Source: Paenibacillus glucanolyticus NBRC 15330
GTDB taxonomy: Bacteria > Bacillota > Bacilli > Paenibacillales > Paenibacillaceae
Reading direction: 5' to 3'
Length of the DNA stretch: 64,000 nucleotides
Assembly: GCF_004000885.1 (NCBI RefSeq)
Contig: NZ_BIMC01000001.1
Location: forward strand, 1 to 64,000
In this document: positions 34,454 to 43,109 of the stretch, piece by piece
How positions within the stretch are numbered: position 1 is the stretch's first letter
How the letters are laid out: the number at the start of each line of letters is the position of its first letter
Translations under genes and position numbers: made by a program
Notes under the pieces: generated by a model
Told to the model about the DNA's origin: nothing
The model's database searches: none
What the model saw: the letters and a program-made list of their open reading frames with translations, nothing else

Positions 34454-35041
34454 CTAATCATTCAATCCTTTGCCATCAAGGATGTTCTGCACATGTTTCT
34501 CGACTCTTGACTCCCGCGTCTTGGCTTGTTTGGCTTGATTAATATAATGTACGTAAGCACGCTTGCGACCAGGGGTCAAGGCTTCAAAAGCCGTTTGCAG
34601 GCCTGGGACTTCATCGAATTTATGTTGAAGCTCTTCAGGAATGACAAGCTCATCATTCTTTTTGAAATCCACGGTCAAGCCGGCTTTTTCAATTTCGATG
34701 GCTTCATGAATATAGGCTTCCAAGACAGTTTCCATTTCGATGATCTGTTCAACATGGGTGAACCGAATTTGACGACCTGCTTGTACGTTTTCTGTCTGTT
34801 GAATAAGAATGCCGTGTGGATCCTTTAACAAAGCACCTTTGATAAACAGAACCGCACAATATTCCTTGAAGCCATGGATCAATATGATGTTCTTGTTCTG
34901 AAACGTGTAACAAGGATGCATCCACTTAAAGTCTTCGGTCAGCTGACAGTCCAGAATAATCTCCCTCAGCTTCTCGGATTCTGCCTTCCATTTCTTGATT
35001 TTACGCAGATATCCATCCACCTTAGGATTAGTATTCGTCAT
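34454..35041 (-). CDS. YdeI/OmpD-associated (OmdA) family protein with DUF1801-like domain
   Basis: A 195-residue protein. The N-terminal half resembles DUF1801 (WKAESEKLREIILDCQLTEDFKWMHPCYTFQNKNIILIHGFKEYCAVLFIKGALLKD in pieces) and the C-terminal half the OmdA/YdeI domain (IPEELQHKF, ALTPGRKRAYVHYINQAKQAKTRESRVEKH). Function is unknown. ATG 35041 is chosen because AAGGAGTG lies 8 nt upstream; the frame extends 6 codons further. Confidence 0.9.
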   Translation of the reverse strand: MTNTNPKVDGYLRKIKKWKAESEKLREIILDCQLTEDFKWMHPCYTFQNKNIILIHGFKEYCAVLFIKGALLKDPHGILIQQTENVQAGRQIRFTHVEQIIEMETVLEAYIHEAIEIEKAGLTVDFKKNDELVIPEELQHKFDEVPGLQTAFEALTPGRKRAYVHYINQAKQAKTRESRVEKHVQNILDGKGLND

Positions 35042-35154
35042 TAAGAAGCACTCCTTCATTTATCTCGCATCAACGTTCTATATGGCTTAATTGTAATGAT
35101 TTTTAATGGATTGTACAGTTTCTGTCTCTATATATCAATATGGCCACGCCCTCT

Positions 35155-35168
35155 CCCTTATATAAGGG
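35155..35168. other. perfect 14-bp palindrome upstream of the DUF1801 gene
   Basis: CCCTTATATAAGGG is fully self-complementary and lies 93 nt before ATG 35261, within the region between two divergent genes. It may be a regulator site; no partner is recognised. Confidence 0.3.
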
Positions 35169-35260
35169 GGGCTATGCATTGTGATCAGAAGAAGCGGGGA
35201 ATATAGTATAATGTACGCAATACGATGAAAATATCGTTTGGATTTTAGGAGGGAAGCCAC

Positions 35261-35632
35261 ATGGACGTTTTTGCAGATTATTTGAAGGGCATCGACAACC
35301 CGGACCATCGAGCGCGAATGGAGGAAATCTTCGCCTGGATTGTTGGGAAGTTTCCGAATTTAAAGCCGAAAATCGCGTGGAACCAGCCGATGTTTACCGA
35401 TCACGATACCTTTATTATCGGCTTCAGCGCATCCAAGCAACATATGGCCGTTGCCCCTGAAAAGGCAGGGATTGTCCGTTTCTCGGAGGACATAGTGCAG
35501 GCAGGTTATGACCACACGAAGGAACTGGTCCGTATCCGATGGGACGGCCCGGTGGACTATTCGTTACTTGAGAAGATGATCGAGTACAATATAGAAGATA
35601 AGGCAGACTGTTCTACTTTTTGGCGAAAATAG
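35261..35632 (+). CDS. DUF1801 / iron-chaperone (YdhG, frataxin-like) family protein
   Basis: A 123-residue protein matching the YdhG-type DUF1801 fold: ARMEEIFAWIVGKFPNLKPKIAWNQPMF, FIIGFSASKQHMAVAPEK, and ELVRIRWDGPVDYSLLEKMIEYNIEDK. The Bacillus subtilis member Fra acts like frataxin, delivering iron for Fe-S cluster and heme assembly. GGAGGGAAG precedes ATG 35261. Confidence 0.9.
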   Translation: MDVFADYLKGIDNPDHRARMEEIFAWIVGKFPNLKPKIAWNQPMFTDHDTFIIGFSASKQHMAVAPEKAGIVRFSEDIVQAGYDHTKELVRIRWDGPVDYSLLEKMIEYNIEDKADCSTFWRK

Positions 35633-35711
35633 AGTAGTTTGGATGTCCGATGTAAGAAGCCCAATACCCGGCAAGACGTCTGGGCTATAGTGAAAAATAG
35701 TGATCATAGAA

Positions 35712-35757
35712 GAGCAGCAGACCTGCCCGTCTCTAACGGGTGGCAGGTCTGCTGCTC
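35712..35757. terminator. bidirectional hairpin between convergent genes
   Basis: GAGCAGCAGACCTGCC (35712-35727) and GGCAGGTCTGCTGCTC (35742-35757) form a perfect 16-bp stem. No long T run follows on either strand, but the position between the convergent DUF1801 and DUF4832 genes fits a terminator. Confidence 0.65.
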
Positions 35758-35774
35758 GTTGCATTATAGCGTTA

Positions 35775-37757
35775 TTATTTGGTCCATGTACCGAGCTTAT
35801 AAGCTCCATCAGCAAGCCTGTCGGTGTTCGCAAAATCAACCCCCGGACGGTTGGTTGAAGGGTCCAGGATGGCGATGGCCAGTTCATAGGTGCCGCTTGG
35901 CAGTGTGCTGGTAGAGATTGAGCCTGAGACTGTGTGCATTCCCGTTCTCCAGGTTCTCAAGTCCGCTGACGTGGATTGACGTGCCACGATGGTGCCCCCA
36001 CTGCGAAGCTGAATTTCAACAGGCCAGTTGAACGGGAAGTGCTGAACGCCCTTGTTCTCTACGTGGATGGATACATCCAGTGTGCTTCCGTTATTCGCTT
36101 GCGGGTACGCTGCTTTGTTCACAACAAAGTGATAACCCATTCGTTTCTTAAGTATGTTCATATTGCCTTGCAATGGATTGCCCAGGGACAAGGAAGCTGG
36201 AGCATTCGGTCCCAGCCAGCTCGGTTTGCTGAGCTCCGTTTGCCGGAGCGTCTCATTAAAGCCGCTGCCTGTCGTAAGTGCAGCATTCATGCCATTGGCA
36301 CCACCGTAAAATTCACCGCCAGAAACACGGGTGTCCCAGAAGTTGGCGTGATTGGGCTGCTGCTGACCGATATCGTCCCAATATCCGTTCTGTGTGCCCG
36401 TATACCAGCCCCATTCGGAATCGAAGCTCGGCTGATCGCCGAACACATCGTTGTACATGCCGAGAATGAGGCCTTTGTTATTATTCTTGGCCAATTCCAC
36501 GCTCCGTCTGATCAATAACTGCGTATGATCCTCCTGAGCGGCAAAGGCATCAATATAGTGTTGAATGTACTGGTTGGATATGGAGTTTGGAGGGAATGCG
36601 CCTGTGTAGTTGCTTTCCCCGTTCGGCCCTACGTAGGGCCAAGTGTGAAATTCTGCCCAATGGCCCAGCGAACCGATCTGCACAAACGCAATCGGGCTGT
36701 CAGGCGTGTTGTAATGTGCAGCAATGGCCTCAATGGCAAGTTTGTGTCTCGCAATCAGATAGTCAGAGCTGTAATTCGGGGAGAAGCCCGTATTGTTGCC
36801 AGCTCCCATACCTCCGGTTGCATCTTGATAAGCGGTGCCGGGCGACTGTCCCAGACTGACCATATCGTTATACAGCCAATCGGGAATATCCCGGTGAGGC
36901 ACGCCGGTAGGACTATCGAGAATAAAGCGCAGCACGACCTTGACGCCGCGGCTTTGCCAATAGCTGAAATGATTGGCCGCTTCGATGGCATCGAAATCAT
37001 AGCTGCCTTTGGTCGGCTCCAGCTCCTTCCAGGTGACACCGACATAAACCAGACGGTGGTCCTGGGGATAGCTGGTGGATTTCGCTGAAGGAGCCCAGCC
37101 CTTGAACGGGTTGTTAAGCGGATCATTCAGCTCAGGCGGATAAAATTCGATCATATTTCCTCCGGGACTTCTCTCATTAATGGTATAGACGGGGAGTGAT
37201 TGGTTCTGCGCCGGCAGCCGATTCACATTCGAATTGTTGTCGAGATACCCGATATTTACGGTACTGCCTACTGTGAGTCCAAGCGTGGAGAGTGGAATGG
37301 CTGCCTCGATTGTTGATGAGGTCCGTACATATTGCGAAGAAGACAGCGTGGATGACCAATCCCAATTCCAGCTGCTTCCGTCACCTGAATAACGGTATAG
37401 CGATTGATTCTCAAGCAGCCATTCAATCCCGGTTGTGCCCCAACCGTAGGCTTGATAACCAGTGGAAGCATTCCCGTCTGTATTTAGCCAGAAACTCCCC
37501 ATGGTGGTGCTGAGACCTGAGCCTTCGACAAGTAAATAAAGGTTCACGTCATCGTGGGAAGCCTTTAAGACTCTGGCTGTCCCGGAATTGGTGGAGATTG
37601 CCGGAATACCTGCCCAATCGCTTGAGTCACCGTCTACGACGATAGATGCAGCTTCCGCATTCGAAATAAAGGGTGAAACAGGGAACAAGGTAAGAAGAAT
37701 AGCCGTCATCGTAACAAGAATAAATGTCAATTTCATTGAATTACCGCGTGTTTTCAT
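35775..37757 (-). CDS. secreted DUF4832 glycosidase-like protein with N-terminal CBM9-like domain
   Basis: A 660-residue exported protein: signal peptide (about 1-36, cleavage near SNAEA), a CBM9-like beta domain (DGDSSDWAGIPAI at about 40, to 190), a TIM-barrel-like DUF4874/DUF4832 region with VYVGVTWKELEPTKGSYDFD and SLGHWAEFHTWP (a Glu in a likely active-site position), and a C-terminal immunoglobulin-like module (MGYHFVVNKAAYP ... YELAIAILDP). ATG 37757 follows AGGAGG by 5 nt. The LacI terminator at 37888 separates it from the regulator, so it has its own promoter. It is probably the extracellular enzyme of the adjacent sugar locus; the polymer is unknown. Confidence 0.87.
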   Translation of the reverse strand: MKTRGNSMKLTFILVTMTAILLTLFPVSPFISNAEAASIVVDGDSSDWAGIPAISTNSGTARVLKASHDDVNLYLLVEGSGLSTTMGSFWLNTDGNASTGYQAYGWGTTGIEWLLENQSLYRYSGDGSSWNWDWSSTLSSSQYVRTSSTIEAAIPLSTLGLTVGSTVNIGYLDNNSNVNRLPAQNQSLPVYTINERSPGGNMIEFYPPELNDPLNNPFKGWAPSAKSTSYPQDHRLVYVGVTWKELEPTKGSYDFDAIEAANHFSYWQSRGVKVVLRFILDSPTGVPHRDIPDWLYNDMVSLGQSPGTAYQDATGGMGAGNNTGFSPNYSSDYLIARHKLAIEAIAAHYNTPDSPIAFVQIGSLGHWAEFHTWPYVGPNGESNYTGAFPPNSISNQYIQHYIDAFAAQEDHTQLLIRRSVELAKNNNKGLILGMYNDVFGDQPSFDSEWGWYTGTQNGYWDDIGQQQPNHANFWDTRVSGGEFYGGANGMNAALTTGSGFNETLRQTELSKPSWLGPNAPASLSLGNPLQGNMNILKKRMGYHFVVNKAAYPQANNGSTLDVSIHVENKGVQHFPFNWPVEIQLRSGGTIVARQSTSADLRTWRTGMHTVSGSISTSTLPSGTYELAIAILDPSTNRPGVDFANTDRLADGAYKLGTWTK

Positions 37758-37887
37758 CAAGAACCTCCTTACAATATGATGGGTTGCCTGTACAGCCGCA
37801 TATCCAGCATTCTTCCAGCTTGGAAAATCAGTCTATTGGATTCGAAGCGCTCACCCCCTTTCATAAGCAGAATGTTCATGTACTATG

Positions 37888-37914
37888 AAAAAAAGAGCAC
37901 CGTGTCAGGGTGCT
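37888..37914 (-). terminator. terminator of the LacI regulator gene
   Basis: On the minus strand AAGCACC and GGTGCTC pair around CTGACAC and are followed by seven T. Confidence 0.85.
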
Positions 37915-37966
37915 TGATCCTTGATTTGGCGCAGGTTGTTAAACCTGTACGTGTGTCGCCCCATAC

Positions 37967-38989
37967 CTAAGTAGAGCTGCGTACGACCAAGCGGTTGGGC
38001 AGAATAACCTTCTTAGGCAGGAGAACGTTTCCGTTGATTCGGTCTAGTAAGTTATCGACAGCGACCATACCAATTTCTTTGGTTGGGATATCGATCGTGG
38101 ATAGCGGAGGATTGGAATACTTGGAAACCTCGATATTGGAAAGTCCTATAACAGCCACTTCATGAGGAACAGAGATGCCGTTGTTGTACAAGCCATTGAG
38201 GGCCGCCATCGCCATCAGATCGCTGGCGGCGAAGAAGGCGGTAGGGTAATTCCTGGTTTTGCATAAATGATTGACTTTCTCGATACAGACCGCTTCATCC
38301 CACATGCAATCAATAACCCAATCTGAATTTACTGACAATCCGGCAGCATGCATGGTGGAATAGTAACCTCGATAGCGGCGGCTGTCTTTTAAGTTGCTTG
38401 TTAATCCGCTTCCCCCGATATAACCAATACGGGTATGTCCCTTCTCAATGAGATGGTTTACTGCCATAGAAGCTACATGGTAATGATCATAGCCCACATT
38501 GTCGATATCTCCGCGTTCCGTGTCAATGCCCACGATATAGGGGACCTGCTTGCGTATATACTCGTAAGTCTCGCTGTTCAAGGATTCCATAAGGATAAGG
38601 CCGGTAATCGGTTCACTGAAGGTGTTGAATAGAACCTTATTATCATTCAGCTCTATTCCTGTGCGAATAAAGGCAATGTTATATCCTGCACTGAGCAACC
38701 GCTCTTCCACACCCGATAGAATCGACATGAAATAAGGGTCGTTATATTTATCTTTTGTCACGCTCAGGATGCATCCGATTTTGATATGGGACTTGCTCTC
38801 GGCATCATCCTTGGGGGTAACCTTTCGCTTGGGGCTTGCGCTGATTTTATAGTTGAGCTGAGTAACGGCTTGCCATACCCTTTCTCGGGTTTCGTCGGTG
38901 ATTTTATATTTCGTATCATTGTTTAGAACTCTGGATACGGTGGCAGTGGATACCTTGGCTAATTTAGCGACATCCCGAATCGTACTCAT
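37967..38989 (-). CDS. LacI-family transcriptional regulator of the DUF4832 locus
   Basis: A 340-residue regulator. The N-terminal LacI HTH is canonical (STIRDVAKLAKVSTATVSRVLNN) and is followed by a periplasmic-binding-like sensor domain (IGCILSVTKDKYNDPYFMSILSGVEE, IGYIGGSGLTS, AFFAASDLMAMAALNGL). ATG 38989 gives the usual N-terminus, though AAGGAG is 13 nt upstream. It is divergent from the DUF4832/GNAT_C/ABC operon, which it most likely controls, with the incoming sugar as inducer. Confidence 0.94.
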   Translation of the reverse strand: MSTIRDVAKLAKVSTATVSRVLNNDTKYKITDETRERVWQAVTQLNYKISASPKRKVTPKDDAESKSHIKIGCILSVTKDKYNDPYFMSILSGVEERLLSAGYNIAFIRTGIELNDNKVLFNTFSEPITGLILMESLNSETYEYIRKQVPYIVGIDTERGDIDNVGYDHYHVASMAVNHLIEKGHTRIGYIGGSGLTSNLKDSRRYRGYYSTMHAAGLSVNSDWVIDCMWDEAVCIEKVNHLCKTRNYPTAFFAASDLMAMAALNGLYNNGISVPHEVAVIGLSNIEVSKYSNPPLSTIDIPTKEIGMVAVDNLLDRINGNVLLPKKVILPNRLVVRSST

Positions 38990-39043
38990 AAATAAACACA
39001 TTCTCCTTTTAAAGTTACTAATGATCACCATTTAGAGTTTATA

Positions 39044-39289
39044 GGAATGTTACATTCCAGACAATGATTACTCAAATCAGGATATTTGTTACGTAATATT
39101 GTTACGTTGATTAATTTTGAGAATGTCTGCTATTTATAACTCATCATAACACATCTGTGCCGCGCTATGTTACATGAAATTTTAAAAAAACGTAAATTTA
39201 TATTGCAAGGTTAGGGGTGGGTGATATAACATAAGATTACTAAACAAAATGATAAAAATCGCAACAATAACGTAACAAATAACGTAACA
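39044..39289. promoter_or_regulatory. operator-rich intergenic region of the DUF4832 locus
   Basis: TGTTACGT occurs twice at 39087-39094 and 39100-39107 (13-nt period), and its complement AACGTAACA occurs twice at 39269-39277 and 39281-39289 (12-nt period). A palindrome GGAATGTTACATTCC lies at 39044-39058. The pairs face each other across 160 nt, one near each divergent gene. The region is AT-rich with several weak promoter-like boxes. Confidence 0.55.
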
Positions 39290-39330
39290 AAATGCAAATT
39301 CGTTTAGCACATGGTGGGGAGGTGATGCAC

Positions 39331-40680
39331 GTGAACAGAGCAGTGACGGTTTATCCGGTGATATCCGATGACATCTTAAGCAATCCAGGCATCGGTTTTA
39401 CAGCGGCACCGGGGTTAATGGGGGAGCCGGACCGAATCTATGATAATCGGGGCGAAGAACATAGCAAATATAAGTTCACCGAAAACGGCAGAACCTTCAA
39501 TCATCCCGACAGCAAAGTGTATTTCTGCAGTGCACGCTGGAGGGACCTGGAAATCAGCAAAGGGGTTTTTCATTGGGAAGTGCTGGAGGAGAAGCTGGAC
39601 TACGCCAAATCGATGGGCTGTACCGCCGTCGTTCGTTGTTCGCCATACGCGTTAAGTGACGAAGAAGATATTCCGGCATGGTTTCGGGCGGAATATCCGG
39701 AGGAACCCGAATTTCCATTCTGGAGAGTAGATCCACAGACGACCCCATACATAGCTTATTGGTCTGATTTTATCAAGGCGTTCGCGGCACGGTTTGACGG
39801 GCATCCGGTCATAAGTTCGGTGGATATGACGATTGTAGGGGCATGGGGAGAAGGCGGAGGAACCGAGTTTTTGAAGCCGGAGGCCATTTCGCGCATAACG
39901 GATGCCTATCTGGACGGTTTTAAAATAACGCCTCTCCAGGCACTCCTGCATGACCCGTTGTCAATCCGGATCATAAAGGAACGTAAAGCTAAAGTAGGCT
40001 TTCGTGTTGATTGCTTGGGCGATATGGGCGGGTTCCATGGCGACCAATGGTCCCATATGACGGACTTCTATCCTCAAAATATACAGAATTTTCAGATGGC
40101 CGATGCCTGGGAGAAGGCGCCGATTTTATTTGAAGCCTGTTGGCACATGAATGATTGGTATCTGCAGGGCTGGGATATTGATTATATCATTCAAGAAACG
40201 CTGAAGTGGCATATCTCTTCATTTAACAATAAAGGAACGGTCGTTCCGGAGCCGTGGAAAGAGAACATCAAGGCATGGCTGAACAAGATGGGATACCGCT
40301 TTGAACTGAGGAAATTCACATACGACTCGGAAGTGAGTGCGGGCGCAGAGCTCGGTATTGCTGCTCTGTGGGCGAATGTGGGAGTCGCTCCGATCTACAA
40401 TCATTATTCACTTGTGGTAAGGCTTACAGGCAATAGTCAGACGTATACCCTTCGAAGTAGGGAAGACATTCGGGATTGGCTGCCTGATGTGGATATTGCT
40501 TGGGAAGAAAGTTTTACTTTACCGGAGGATATGCCGGAAGGAGAGTACAGCTTGGAGGTTGGCATCGAAACCGGGGTAGCCGAAATCGGCAATATCCAGC
40601 TTGCGATCGAGGGAAACCAGGACGGCTATTACCCGATGGGCAAACTATTCATTGAACGGGGGAAAGAAGCGAAATGCTGA
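39331..40680 (+). CDS. intracellular DUF4832-type glycoside-hydrolase-like protein
   Basis: A 449-residue protein without signal peptide, homologous in layout to the secreted protein at 35775. A TIM-barrel-like domain has RWRDLEISKGVFHWE (compare TWKELEPTKGSYDF) and VDMTIVGAWGEGGG with the likely catalytic Glu; the C-terminal beta-sandwich begins MGYRFELRKFTYD and ends GYYPMGKLFIE. GTG 39331 is chosen since GGGGAGGTG lies 7 nt upstream; ATG 39325 is too close. It overlaps the next gene by 7 nt. It probably cleaves the imported oligosaccharide in the cytosol; this is inferred from context. Confidence 0.82.
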   Translation: MNRAVTVYPVISDDILSNPGIGFTAAPGLMGEPDRIYDNRGEEHSKYKFTENGRTFNHPDSKVYFCSARWRDLEISKGVFHWEVLEEKLDYAKSMGCTAVVRCSPYALSDEEDIPAWFRAEYPEEPEFPFWRVDPQTTPYIAYWSDFIKAFAARFDGHPVISSVDMTIVGAWGEGGGTEFLKPEAISRITDAYLDGFKITPLQALLHDPLSIRIIKERKAKVGFRVDCLGDMGGFHGDQWSHMTDFYPQNIQNFQMADAWEKAPILFEACWHMNDWYLQGWDIDYIIQETLKWHISSFNNKGTVVPEPWKENIKAWLNKMGYRFELRKFTYDSEVSAGAELGIAALWANVGVAPIYNHYSLVVRLTGNSQTYTLRSREDIRDWLPDVDIAWEESFTLPEDMPEGEYSLEVGIETGVAEIGNIQLAIEGNQDGYYPMGKLFIERGKEAKC

Positions 40681-41981
40681 ATGTGTTGAGTTATAACGAA
40701 TGTACGGCAAGCTGCAATTTTGATGATCTGCCGGATGGATTGGAAGCAAAATATAACCGCTATGAACCGAATCGTAATCCGTTTCTCATTCCGCGCGAGT
40801 TTCTGCACGAACTCTTCGATCTGTATCAAATTCCAGAACATACACAGCAATGGCTCATTCATGGGATTGAGGCGATCGAACAAGATGCCGTGTTGTTTCA
40901 CTTCACCAAATTCTTAGTAGATGATATGTGCTCTGCGCGAAATCGATGCGATGAAACCCATTATACGAACATGACGCCTGGATGCATGAAGGAATACGGG
41001 GAGTTGTATTCATTTTTATTGCTGCTGGCTTGCGTTAACCCTTCCATGCAAAGGCTGCAGGAGCGCTCCGTGCCCAAAGCGTATTACGAGCAGATTCCTC
41101 ATCAACCGCTGAAAGTTCAGTTAGAGAAACTGGTTTTGCATGGTGATGCGAAGGTACATGATTTTCCGTGGGTGATGAATTTCTATACCTGTTCCATCTT
41201 TCTGTTAGATCGGTTTTACTTTATTCCCTACCGATTCGGGGATTCTTTCACGATGTTTCGTCATGTGGAGACACATGAAGTGATCGCCCTTGCGCATGCG
41301 GGGGAAGAGTTCCGCAGCGATGGACAAAGGAACGGAATCAATGACGTTTACGACCCTGAAGGCAGCTTCACTACGGAATGGCAGGAGAATGACATTTTTG
41401 TTATAGCTAACCGGATCAATCCCATGGGATTCGTGGAAAGAGAACCGACTCCCATCTTAAAGGCGGAATGGGTGCCTGTTCTGGAGCAGGGAGACATGCT
41501 CTTGGCGCTTCACATTCCAGCCGGACCCGGGTACACACCGGACAGATTGAAGAATTCAATGGCAATGGCGATAGCATTCTATGATCAATATTTTCCGGAA
41601 TTAGCCATTAGAGGCTTCTGGAGTGCAAGCTGGCTTTATGATACGCGGTTAGGGCTTGTTTTGGACAACGAGAGCAGCAACATCGTGCATATCCAACGGC
41701 AATTTTATAATTATCCGACGATGGAGGGAGACGGTATGCTGCGTTATGAGGTCTTTGGGGATTGGAAGGCTGATCCGGTCCTAAATCCCGGGGAATGGAC
41801 TACATCACTGCAAAAAGCAGCGGCGGCATACATGAAGACGGGAGCCCGGTTTAATACACTAAGCATGGTGGTGCTAAGCGAAGAAATCGAGAAGATTGGG
41901 CTTAATCCCTACATCAAAGCCTCCGACATTGAAGAATTCCTCCAAACCGTTGACAGCCATATAAAGGGGAGTATCGGATGA
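40674..41981 (+). CDS. acyltransferase-domain (NAT_N / GNAT_C, formerly DUF5596) family protein
   Basis: A 435-residue cytosolic protein. The middle and C-terminal parts match the GNAT_C-type family: LLDRFYFIPYRFGDSFTMFRH, then LALHIPAGPGYTPDRLKNSM, AIAFYDQYFPELAIRGFWSASWLYD and SSNIVHIQRQFYNYP. The N-terminal 130 residues fit the accompanying helical NAT_N domain. The family is annotated as acyltransferase-like from fold only; no reaction is established to my knowledge. Overlaps at both ends (7 and 4 nt) tie it to the two DUF4832-type genes, so it probably modifies or recognises the same sugar. Confidence 0.75.
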   Translation: MLNVLSYNECTASCNFDDLPDGLEAKYNRYEPNRNPFLIPREFLHELFDLYQIPEHTQQWLIHGIEAIEQDAVLFHFTKFLVDDMCSARNRCDETHYTNMTPGCMKEYGELYSFLLLLACVNPSMQRLQERSVPKAYYEQIPHQPLKVQLEKLVLHGDAKVHDFPWVMNFYTCSIFLLDRFYFIPYRFGDSFTMFRHVETHEVIALAHAGEEFRSDGQRNGINDVYDPEGSFTTEWQENDIFVIANRINPMGFVEREPTPILKAEWVPVLEQGDMLLALHIPAGPGYTPDRLKNSMAMAIAFYDQYFPELAIRGFWSASWLYDTRLGLVLDNESSNIVHIQRQFYNYPTMEGDGMLRYEVFGDWKADPVLNPGEWTTSLQKAAAAYMKTGARFNTLSMVVLSEEIEKIGLNPYIKASDIEEFLQTVDSHIKGSIG

Positions 41982-43069
41982 CTCCATACTCGCTTGAAAA
42001 CTATGAAAAATATAAAACCGTAAAAATTCGGCCGGTTCCCTTACCGAATAAAAATCACGATCCAGGCCACGGACAGTTTCAATATGTCCGATTGTCATGG
42101 AGGGAGTTGGAGCCGGCAAGAGGAGAATTTAGGCTCGAAGGGATAGAGGAAGCCCTGCGTGCTGCCCTTAATCCAATTCTAGTCCTGATGCCGGATTTGC
42201 CTGTGTGGGTGAAGAATGATGCCGATGATTGCTTTGCGGCCTTGATCCGCAAAGTCGGGAGTTATATCGGCTCGGACAGGCGCCTTACAGCCGTTCTGAT
42301 ATCCACCCTGTCTGACAGCAAGGAAGAATGGAACGCCTATATAGAGGCGTTTGACTCACAGACAATGCTGGCTGAGCTGCAGAATGATCGATTAATCCAA
42401 TATGTAAAGGAACGCAGTTGTGGATTTGGCCTGCTGGTGAGGTGCAGCGAAGCGAATTGGATCGAATGCTGCGAGGCGTTTGCCGTGCAAAAGCTGCAGC
42501 ATGTATGGAAGAGCCACCCGGTTGTCCTCCATGTGACTGATCTAGCGTGTGGTCCGAATATCAGACGGGAAGCATTGCGATGGCATGCAAGCCTCTCGAA
42601 TGTGAATGCAGGGCTTGGGTATGATCTTGCTCTGCGCAGGCTGACTTATCCGGAAACCGTGTCCAGCCATGGGAGCCTGCCACTGCGATTCTGGTTTGCC
42701 AACACGGGCAGTTCGAGGATTTATCGGGATTTTCAAATCTGCGTTCAGTTAAGGCAGGGAGAAGTATCCTATGAACTACCGCTGCACGCGGCTACCCATA
42801 CATGGCTGACCGGGGACCATGTCCATAACGAGATGGTTCCATTGCCGGACATGTCGCCGGGAAGTTATACGCTGAGTATAGCCCTCTATTTCGAAGACCG
42901 TTCCTATGTCGCGCTGAATATACAAAACCGGCAGCAGAACGGATATTATGAGACAGGTTCAATACAAGTCGAAATCACCCATGAAGATCCACTGACGAAT
43001 ATATGGGATACGTATTATCCGGAAGGATATTATCCCTTGGAAGACCCTGTAGTTCCGGAGCAGGAATAG
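41978..43069 (+). CDS. shortened DUF4832-like protein, possible inactive barrel
   Basis: A 363-residue protein. It keeps YVRLSWRELEPARGEFRLE of the DUF4832 barrel and the C-terminal sandwich (LGYDLALRRLTYPE ... QNGYYETGSIQVEI), but the barrel is about 90 residues shorter than in the upstream paralogue and the GxWGE-type motif is not found at the expected place (ISTLSDSKEEW). It may be a noncatalytic partner or a diverged enzyme. It overlaps the preceding gene by 4 nt (ATGA). Confidence 0.72.
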   Translation: MTPYSLENYEKYKTVKIRPVPLPNKNHDPGHGQFQYVRLSWRELEPARGEFRLEGIEEALRAALNPILVLMPDLPVWVKNDADDCFAALIRKVGSYIGSDRRLTAVLISTLSDSKEEWNAYIEAFDSQTMLAELQNDRLIQYVKERSCGFGLLVRCSEANWIECCEAFAVQKLQHVWKSHPVVLHVTDLACGPNIRREALRWHASLSNVNAGLGYDLALRRLTYPETVSSHGSLPLRFWFANTGSSRIYRDFQICVQLRQGEVSYELPLHAATHTWLTGDHVHNEMVPLPDMSPGSYTLSIALYFEDRSYVALNIQNRQQNGYYETGSIQVEITHEDPLTNIWDTYYPEGYYPLEDPVVPEQE

Positions 43070-43109
43070 CTTGTTTGGCACAAATACGAGAACGCTGGAG
43101 GTCATAGAT

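Noticed and set aside
36525..37088. 187-codon plus-strand frame
   Set aside because: It is antisense to the secreted DUF4832 gene and shows no protein-like motif.
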